Shown in pieces: positions 5,830 through 11,141 of a stretch of 11,141 nt of DNA (positions within the stretch are counted from its first letter, which is position 1; each line of letters starts with the position of its first letter). Where the stretch lies: assembly GCA_027065635.1 (NCBI GenBank), contig JAMONQ010000088.1, positions 1-11,141 on the forward strand, given 5' to 3'. The position numbers and the translations under genes were made by a program. The notes below the pieces were generated by a model. That model saw only the letters and a program-made list of their open reading frames with translations, was not told the DNA's origin and did not search any database. This DNA is from Campylobacterales bacterium. GTDB lineage: Bacteria; Campylobacterota; Campylobacteria; Campylobacterales; Hydrogenimonadaceae.

Positions 5830-7231
5830 ATGCTTTGGCTTTGAGCTTTTCAGCTTTCTCTTTAGCCTCTTCGATGTTTCCGACCATATAGAACGCAGCT
5901 TCCGGCAGATCGTCATACTCACCTTCGAGAAGTCCCTTGAATCCTTCGATAGTCTCTTCGAGAGTGACATATTTTCCGGGAGCTCCGGTAAATACCTCTG
6001 CAACGAAGAAAGGCTGAGAAAGGAATCTCTCGATTTTACGTGCACGCTCGACAGTCTTTTTATCCTCTTCGCTAAGCTCGTCCATACCGAGGATAGCGAT
6101 AATGTCCTGAAGATCCTTGTACTTTTGAAGGACGCTCTGCACACCGCGTGCGACATTGTAGTGCTCTTCGCCGATGATTACCGGATCGAGCATTCGACTG
6201 GTCGAGTCGAGCGGATCGACCGCAGGGTAGATTCCCTTTTCGGCGATTTTACGGTTAAGAACCGTTGTAGCGTCAAGGTGCGCGAAAACCGACGCGGGTG
6301 CTGGGTCCGTAAGGTCGTCTGCCGGTACATAAACAGCCTGCACCGAAGTGATGGAACCCTTGTTCGTAGATGTAATACGCTCTTGCAGAACACCCATTTC
6401 GCGTGCAAGAGTAGGCTGATAACCGACCGCTGACGGAATACGTCCAAGAAGTGCGGACATTTCAGAACCTGCCTGCGCATATCGGAAGATATTGTCGATG
6501 AACATGAGAACGTCGAGTCCCATCTCGTCACGGAAATACTCCGCCATAGTAAGACCGGTAAGAGCGATTCTGTTACGTGCTCCCGGAGGCTCGCTCATCT
6601 GACCGTAGCAGAGTGCGACCTTATCGAGAACGTTGGACTCTTTCATTTCGTTATAGAGGTCGTTTCCTTCCCGTGTTCTTTCACCGACACCCGCAAATAC
6701 CGAATATCCGCTATGTTTGAAAGCAACGTTGTGGATAAGCTCCATGATGATGACCGTCTTGCCGACGCCGGCACCGCCGAAGAGTCCGACCTTACCACCT
6801 TTGGCGTACGGTGCGAGAAGATCGACGACCTTGATACCGGTTTCGAAAATCTCCGCTTTTGTACTTTGATCTTCGAAAGAGGGAGGATCTCTGTGGATGC
6901 TCCAGTAGTTTTTGGCCTTGAGCTCTTCGCCTTCGTCGATCGTTTCACCGACAACGTTGAAGATACGACCGAGTACCTCTTCACCTACCGGCACTTTGAT
7001 CGGAGCGCCTGTTGCGGTAACTTCCATACCGCGAACGAGACCTTCGCTCATATCCATAGCGATCGTTCTTACTCTGTTGTCGCCGATATGGCTGGCTACC
7101 TCGAGTACCAGTCTGTTCTCTTTACCTTCAAGTTCATATTTGACTTCGAGTGCTTCGTTGATTGCCGGCAGATAGTCTTCAAAATCTACATCTACCACCG
7201 GGCCGATGACCTGAGTGATTTTACCTGTCAT
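5825..7231 (-). CDS. atpD: ATP synthase F1 beta subunit (catalytic)
   Basis: This is the catalytic subunit of F1, at 468 residues a typical length. The N-terminal barrel (about 1-75) begins GKITQVIGPVVDVDF. The nucleotide-binding domain has the Walker A motif GGAGVGKT at 152-159, the GERTREGND segment with catalytic Glu184, and the Walker B strand VLMFIDNIFR ending at Asp246. ALLGRIPSAVGYQPTL follows the AQAGSEMS segment. The C-terminal helical domain carries DELSEEDKK, resembling the DELSEEDK form of the DELSEED region contacted by epsilon. The segment FRYAQAGSE has Tyr-Ala where many homologues have Phe-Thr or similar, a mild change. A strong AAGGAG lies a few bases before the ATG, 14 bases after the atpG stop. 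Confidence 0.99.
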   Translation of the reverse strand: MTGKITQVIGPVVDVDFEDYLPAINEALEVKYELEGKENRLVLEVASHIGDNRVRTIAMDMSEGLVRGMEVTATGAPIKVPVGEEVLGRIFNVVGETIDEGEELKAKNYWSIHRDPPSFEDQSTKAEIFETGIKVVDLLAPYAKGGKVGLFGGAGVGKTVIIMELIHNVAFKHSGYSVFAGVGERTREGNDLYNEMKESNVLDKVALCYGQMSEPPGARNRIALTGLTMAEYFRDEMGLDVLMFIDNIFRYAQAGSEMSALLGRIPSAVGYQPTLAREMGVLQERITSTNKGSITSVQAVYVPADDLTDPAPASVFAHLDATTVLNRKIAEKGIYPAVDPLDSTSRMLDPVIIGEEHYNVARGVQSVLQKYKDLQDIIAILGMDELSEEDKKTVERARKIERFLSQPFFVAEVFTGAPGKYVTLEETIEGFKGLLEGEYDDLPEAAFYMVGNIEEAKEKAEKLKAKAS

Positions 7232-7245
7232 TCCTTCTCCTTATT

Positions 7246-8130
7246 TTATTTCAGTGCTTCCATACCGCTGATTATCTCTATCAACTCGGTTGTAATTGAT
7301 TCCTGGCGCGCCTTGTTGTACTGGATGGTGAGTTCGTTCACACGCTCGGATGCGTTTTTAGTCGCATTGTCCATCGCTTGCATACGGGCACTGTGTTCAG
7401 CCGCGAGAGAGTCGAGCAAACCGTAATACATACTGTACTGCACATACTTTTGCAAAAGTGTGTTGAGCAGCTCTTCGTGCCCTTCCGGTTCATACTCGAT
7501 ACTCGATTTGAGCTCTCTCGGCTCGACAGTCGAGATATCTACTGGCAGAAGCTGTATTACACGCTGCTCCTGCGTCAGCATATTTTTGAAACCGTTGTAG
7601 ACCAGTACGACACGATCCGTTTTCGCCTCGGCGAAGTCTCGCATTGACTCCTCTATGAAGTCGGCCGCTTTCTTGTAGTCCGGTGAAGCGCTAAGGCCGA
7701 TGACTTCGTCTTTCATTTCGATGCCGTTGTACTTCAGGAAGTCGATAGCCTTTCTGCCGACGACCCTGAGTCTCACCGCAACCTTTTTCTCTTTGTATTC
7801 ACGTATCAAAGCGAGCGTAGTCTTCAGTGTAGAGACGTTGAAACCACCGCAAAGACCTTTGTCGGCAGTGACACAGACGATATCTACCGTGGATACGGGA
7901 AGATCGGCCTGCACAAATCTGCTTTCGCTGCCGCCGACTTTGTTCTGGTTGATCTCATAGGCGATTTCACTGACAAGCTCGTCGAGCTTCTGCGCATATA
8001 CTCGTGAACGTTTGGCAAGCTCTTCCGCCCGCTTCAGTTTTGCCTGTGAAACAAGCTTCATCGCCCTTGTTGTCTTCTGCGTCCCTTTGACACTGGCTAT
8101 CTGAAGCTTGATCTCTTTTAAGTTTGCCAT
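7246..8130 (-). CDS. atpG: ATP synthase F1 gamma subunit
   Basis: This is the central rotor shaft that turns inside the alpha-beta hexamer. It is 294 residues, within the family range. The N-terminal helix MANLKEIKLQIASVKGTQKTTRAMKLVSQ (1-29) and the C-terminal helix (about 230-290, with AEHSARMQAMDNATKNASE and YNKARQESITTELIEIISG) form the coiled-coil shaft and carry the family signature. The middle (about 80-215) is a Rossmann-like domain with VTADKGLCGGFNVSTL. The Shine-Dalgarno AAGGAT is seven bases before the ATG, in a 16-base gap after atpA. Nothing unusual is seen. Confidence 0.98.
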   Translation of the reverse strand: MANLKEIKLQIASVKGTQKTTRAMKLVSQAKLKRAEELAKRSRVYAQKLDELVSEIAYEINQNKVGGSESRFVQADLPVSTVDIVCVTADKGLCGGFNVSTLKTTLALIREYKEKKVAVRLRVVGRKAIDFLKYNGIEMKDEVIGLSASPDYKKAADFIEESMRDFAEAKTDRVVLVYNGFKNMLTQEQRVIQLLPVDISTVEPRELKSSIEYEPEGHEELLNTLLQKYVQYSMYYGLLDSLAAEHSARMQAMDNATKNASERVNELTIQYNKARQESITTELIEIISGMEALK

Positions 8131-8146
8131 GGTTGATCCTTAACCC

Positions 8147-9658
8147 TTATACGCTGAATGAAGTTTTGAATTCTTCCAGCGCCTTCTTCATGAGCTCTTC
8201 GACCTCGTCGTCTATCTTCTTCTTCTCTCTGATCTGAGCAAGAACGTCGGGATGGTTCGCCTCTACGAAAGGATATAGCTCCGCTTCGAATTTGGTAACC
8301 GCATCGACCGGAATATCATCGAGATAACCGTTTGCACCGGCATAAATTATCAGTACCTGCTTCTCGATAGGCAGAGGAGAGTATGGAGGCTGCTTCAGTA
8401 CCTCGACCATTCTCGCACCGCGCTCGAGCTGAGCTCTCGTAGCTTCGTCGAGGTCGCTGGCAAACTGTGCGAAAGCCTCGAGTTCCCTGTACTGTGCAAG
8501 ATCGAGTCGAAGAGTTCCTGATACCTGCTTGGTCGCCTTGATCTGTGCGGCACCACCGACCCTCGAAACGGATATACCAACGTTGATCGCCGGGCGTATA
8601 CCGGAGTTGAAGAGGTTGGTTTCAAGGAAAATCTGACCGTCGGTAATGGAGATTACGTTGGTCGGAATATACGCGGACACGTCTCCTGCCTGAGTCTCGA
8701 TGATAGGTAGAGCCGTAAGAGACCCTGCGCCGAGCTCGTCGTTGAGTTTTGCGGCACGCTCGAGGAGACGGGAGTGCAGATAGAAGACATCTCCGGGGAA
8801 CGCTTCACGACCCGGAGGACGTCGAAGGATCAATGACATTTCGCGATAAGCGACGGCATGTTTGCTCAGATCATCGTAAATGATGAGTGCATGCTGGCCG
8901 TTGTCTCTAAAATATTCACCCATGGTGACACCCGCATATGGTGCGAGGAACTGGAGAGCCGCAGACTCGGAAGCGCCTGCATTCACGACGATAGTGTACT
9001 CCATGGCGCCGTGCTCTTCGAGCTTTCTGACTATGGATGCTACCGTAGACTGCTTCTGTCCGACCGCAACATAGATACATGTGACGCCCTGGCCCTTCTG
9101 GTTGATGATGGCGTCGATGGCCACAGTCGTCTTACCGGTCTGGCGGTCACCGATGATAAGTTCGCGCTGTCCGCGGCCGATCGGAACGAGAGCGTCGATA
9201 GCCTTGATACCGGTCTGAAGCGGCTCGTGTACCGATTTTCTCGCCATGATTCCAGGCGCCTTCTCTTCTACGAAGCGATACTCTTTCGCCTCGATCGGAC
9301 CTTTTCCGTCGATCGGTTCACCGAGCGCGTTTACGACTCGTCCCACGATCTCCTGTCCGACCGGTACCTTCAGAAGCTCTCCGAGACGTTTTACGCTCAT
9401 TCCTTCCCTGATACCGAGTCCTTTTCCGAGTATAACGACACCTACACTCGCCTCTTCGAGGTTGAGTACGATACCTCTTTCGCCGTTTTCAAACTCGACC
9501 ATCTCCCCGGCCATTACATTGTTCAGGCCGAACACCTGTGCGATTCCGTCAGCTATACTGACAACCTTGCCGGTCTCATCGATATCGACGCTCAACTCAA
9601 AATTCTCGATACGCTCTTTTATGATCGAGCTGATTTCATCTGCTTGAAGTTTAGACAC
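8147..9658 (-). CDS. atpA: ATP synthase F1 alpha subunit (regulatory/non-catalytic)
   Basis: This is the non-catalytic nucleotide-binding partner of beta, at 503 residues a normal length. The N-terminus SKLQADEISSIIKERIENF contacts delta in family members. The beta-barrel is followed by the nucleotide-binding domain with Walker A GDRQTGKT at 170-177, the strand ALIIYDDLSK (257-266) and PPGREAFPGDVFYLHSRLLERA (281-302). The arginine finger lies in the SVSRVGG motif (Arg366), which reaches into the beta catalytic site. The C-terminal part is helical. The start is GTG (9658-9656), chosen because AAAGGAGA lies about seven bases upstream and the encoded N-terminus matches the family. The gap to atpH is 21 bases. 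Confidence 0.99.
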   Translation of the reverse strand: MSKLQADEISSIIKERIENFELSVDIDETGKVVSIADGIAQVFGLNNVMAGEMVEFENGERGIVLNLEEASVGVVILGKGLGIREGMSVKRLGELLKVPVGQEIVGRVVNALGEPIDGKGPIEAKEYRFVEEKAPGIMARKSVHEPLQTGIKAIDALVPIGRGQRELIIGDRQTGKTTVAIDAIINQKGQGVTCIYVAVGQKQSTVASIVRKLEEHGAMEYTIVVNAGASESAALQFLAPYAGVTMGEYFRDNGQHALIIYDDLSKHAVAYREMSLILRRPPGREAFPGDVFYLHSRLLERAAKLNDELGAGSLTALPIIETQAGDVSAYIPTNVISITDGQIFLETNLFNSGIRPAINVGISVSRVGGAAQIKATKQVSGTLRLDLAQYRELEAFAQFASDLDEATRAQLERGARMVEVLKQPPYSPLPIEKQVLIIYAGANGYLDDIPVDAVTKFEAELYPFVEANHPDVLAQIREKKKIDDEVEELMKKALEEFKTSFSV

Positions 9659-9679
9659 TGCCGATTCTCCTTTCTGTTT

Positions 9680-10213
9680 TTACAAAGCTTTTAAAATGTG
9701 GTTTATCATATCCGAAGCGATGCGCTCTTTCGAAAAGCTCGCTTCGAGCCCCAGATCCTCTATCACTACCTTTATCCCGTCGCTCTTGCTCTTTACAGAG
9801 CGAAGCACTACTGTGGCGTCAACATATTTCGAGAGGGAACTCTCCAGCTCGCTTATCAACTTCTTGTCGAGCTTTACACTGCTCTCTACTACGCCTTCAT
9901 AGCGATTGGCACGCCTTTGCAGCTCTTTTTGGAGCTGACGTACTATCTCCGGGATCAGGCCGAGTCTTCCGTGTTCACCCAGAACCTTGATGAAGTTGAC
10001 GATCTTGCGATCGCACTTCTGACCCGCCACGGCCAGTACAAGCTCCTCTTTCTGGCTCTTTTTGACTTCCGGAGAGATCATGACCTGCGCAAACTTCTCC
10101 TCTTCGAAAGCTTTAGATATCTTTTCGAGAGTTTTCGTTGCCGCAGAAACCTTTTTGTCACCTACCGCTTCTACCAGCGCCTTGACATAGCGCTTGGCTA
10201 TCAACATATCCAT
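9680..10213 (-). CDS. atpH: ATP synthase F1 delta subunit
   Basis: This stator subunit links the top of the alpha-beta hexamer to the b-type stalk (OSCP homologue). It is 177 residues. The helical N-terminal domain (about 1-105) opens with IAKRYVKALVEAV, the usual RYAxAL-like start. The C-terminal part (about 110-177) has the family region RRANRYEGVVESSVKLD and DGIKVVIEDLGLEASFSKERI, close to the common ...G.....G..lD.S...r... ending. The first ATG (10213) lies one base after the atpF stop. AAGGTGG just upstream can serve as ribosome site. A second ATG two codons on cannot be ruled out as the true start. Confidence 0.95.
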   Translation of the reverse strand: MDMLIAKRYVKALVEAVGDKKVSAATKTLEKISKAFEEEKFAQVMISPEVKKSQKEELVLAVAGQKCDRKIVNFIKVLGEHGRLGLIPEIVRQLQKELQRRANRYEGVVESSVKLDKKLISELESSLSKYVDATVVLRSVKSKSDGIKVVIEDLGLEASFSKERIASDMINHILKAL

Positions 10214-10214
10214 A

Positions 10215-10736
10215 TCAGGCCACCTTCTTCATGATAAGGTTAACAAACTTCTTCTCGTCCATACCGACGGCATCGCCTTTGAAGAGTTCGGTCAGTACCT
10301 CGGATACGGTTCTTCTTACAAGCTGGCGCTTCTCGACCTCCATCTTTTCGATCTGGAGTTTTTCCATGTTTTCGAGCTCTACACGAAGCTGCTCGTCAAG
10401 CTTTTTGGCAAGCAGCTGAGACTCCTTCTTCGCCGCCTCTATAATCTCTTCGGCGGTAACCTGTGCCGCTTCATACTCCGCCAGCGCCTCCTCTTTGGCC
10501 TTTTTGGTGGCCTTCAACCTGTTTTGAACCTCTTCGAGCCGTGTAGCGATTTCGGCCGTTCTTCCCTTGAAGAAGTTTTTGATCGGTTCGGCCACAAAGT
10601 AGTAGAGTATAGCGACGAAGATTATGAAGTTGACAAGACGGGGGACAAAATCTGTACCTCCGCTTGAAACTTCGGCTTCCGATGCAAACAGCACTACAGG
10701 AAGAAGAAGTGCCGCCGCAAACAATGATTTTCGCAC
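10215..10736 (-). CDS. atpF: ATP synthase F0 b subunit, with signal-peptide-like N-terminal extension
   Basis: This is a peripheral stalk subunit anchored in the inner membrane that holds F1 against rotation. It has 173 residues. A membrane helix lies at about 31-49 (VPRLVNFIIFVAILYYF), followed by a long charged helical region (about 55-150) typical of the b dimer. Before the membrane helix is MRKSLFAAALLLPVVLFASEAE, which looks like a cleavable Sec signal peptide with cleavage near FAS or SEA. E. coli b lacks such an extension. It would place the mature N-terminus in the periplasm, as expected for b. The GTG start (10736-10734) is supported by AAGGAG a few bases upstream, in an 11-base gap after atpF'. 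A downstream start without the extension would have no such site. Confidence 0.94.
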   Translation of the reverse strand: MRKSLFAAALLLPVVLFASEAEVSSGGTDFVPRLVNFIIFVAILYYFVAEPIKNFFKGRTAEIATRLEEVQNRLKATKKAKEEALAEYEAAQVTAEEIIEAAKKESQLLAKKLDEQLRVELENMEKLQIEKMEVEKRQLVRRTVSEVLTELFKGDAVGMDEKKFVNLIMKKVA

Positions 10737-10747
10737 GTTATCTCCTT

Positions 10748-11141
10748 TTAAATTTGACTGAACTTGGCTTTCAAGGACTCTCTGAAAAGAGGTATCTGGG
10801 AGAGAAGTTCGCTCTTTAACTGCTCCTCCTCTTTTTTAAGCTCCTCCAAAAACACCTGATACTTTTTCTCGAGCTCCTCTTTTTTCGCCTCAATCTTGCT
10901 CACGGCAAGAAGCTTGGACTCTTCGATGGTTTTGGCTCGCATCGCAGCGGCTTCGTTTTTAGCCTCCGTCAGGATCGCTTCGGTTTTGGCTTTCAACTCC
11001 TCGACGTCAGAATCTGTCGCGCTGACGTTTTCGAGATCCTTGCGGATGCTCCTGTCACGCTCTTCTATAAATGCCAACAGAGGTTGATAAAGCCAGCTGT
11101 TGAGCAGTATGAGAAGCACAAGAAAGACCACTGCAACTACC
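10748..11141 (-). CDS. atpF': ATP synthase F0 b' subunit, N-terminus cut by window edge
   Basis: This is the second peripheral stalk subunit, which pairs with the b subunit encoded next. 130 residues are visible. The reading frame is open to the edge (Val-Val-Ala precede the first GTG at 11131), so that GTG is internal and roughly 10-15 residues are missing. The visible part begins in the membrane helix (VVFLVLLILLNSWLYQPLL), with the Asn-x-x-x-Tyr-x-Pro-Leu pattern common to b-type subunits. A long charged helix follows, rich in Lys, Glu and Ala (about 25-130). Homologous b' genes precede atpF in Campylobacterota. The operon promoter must lie to the right of this window. Confidence 0.92.
   Translation of the reverse strand, partial: VVAVVFLVLLILLNSWLYQPLLAFIEERDRSIRKDLENVSATDSDVEELKAKTEAILTEAKNEAAAMRAKTIEESKLLAVSKIEAKKEELEKKYQVFLEELKKEEEQLKSELLSQIPLFRESLKAKFSQI

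Noticed and set aside
5804..6433. 209-codon plus-strand open frame opposite atpD
   Set aside because: It is antisense to a highly conserved gene, with a Cys/Arg/Phe-rich composition typical of shadow frames and no family resemblance.
8858..9694. 278-codon open frame on the plus strand opposite atpA
   Set aside because: It lies wholly within the conserved atpA frame apart from its end, has no recognisable domain and no clear ribosome site. It is a by-product of the coding strand.
5825..11141. Missing ATP synthase a and c subunit genes as a defect
   Set aside because: In Campylobacterota atpB and atpE are normally encoded elsewhere, so their absence here is expected. For the same reason proton versus sodium coupling cannot be judged from this window.

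Overview
The window reads as a core chromosomal segment of a member of the Campylobacterota (formerly Epsilonproteobacteria). Three things point there. The gene order atpF'-atpF-atpH-atpA-atpG-atpD-atpC-tolQ-tolR-tolA-tolB-pal-cpoB-slyD matches what I recall for Campylobacter jejuni (about Cj0102 to Cj0115). The F1 operon lacks the a and c subunit genes next to it. Pal carries the cysteine-containing variant (NCDEWG and CTEHTKEC) that I recall from Helicobacter and Campylobacter. Base composition looks moderate rather than strongly AT-rich, which fits a free-living relative better than a host-adapted Campylobacter, but I cannot name a genus.

Every supported gene lies on the minus strand, so transcription runs from right to left. 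From about 11141 down to 5385 lie the peripheral stalk and F1 genes of the F-type ATP synthase: b' (its N-terminus is outside the window), b, delta, alpha, gamma, beta and epsilon. From 5383 down to 842 follow the Tol-Pal genes: the proton-driven motor TolQ-TolR, the spanning protein TolA, periplasmic TolB, the lipoprotein Pal and the periplasmic coordinator CpoB. Only one base separates the atpC stop from the tolQ start, so the complex that uses the proton gradient to make ATP and the complex that spends it on outer-membrane constriction are probably co-transcribed. A candidate intrinsic terminator at 817-837 closes this block.

Beyond it, slyD (an FKBP-type prolyl isomerase and metallochaperone) has its own candidate promoter. 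A partial P-loop ATPase-like gene overlaps the slyD end and runs off the left edge. It resembles the AAA+ module of sigma-54 activators but has a degenerate ATP site.

Spacing is tight throughout. The only intergenic gaps above 40 bases are 5778-5824 (a 9-bp stem-loop spanning the atpD stop), 2294-2398 (a candidate pal promoter) and 744-841 (terminator plus slyD promoter). No tRNA, rRNA, CRISPR, mobile element or clear horizontal insertion was seen. No stretch over 300 bases lacks a gene.

I do not see a new multi-gene system here. The points most worth following are the degenerate ATPase next to slyD, the atpD/atpC stem-loop, a terminator-shaped hairpin on the strand opposite tolQ, and the signal-peptide-like N-terminus of the b subunit.
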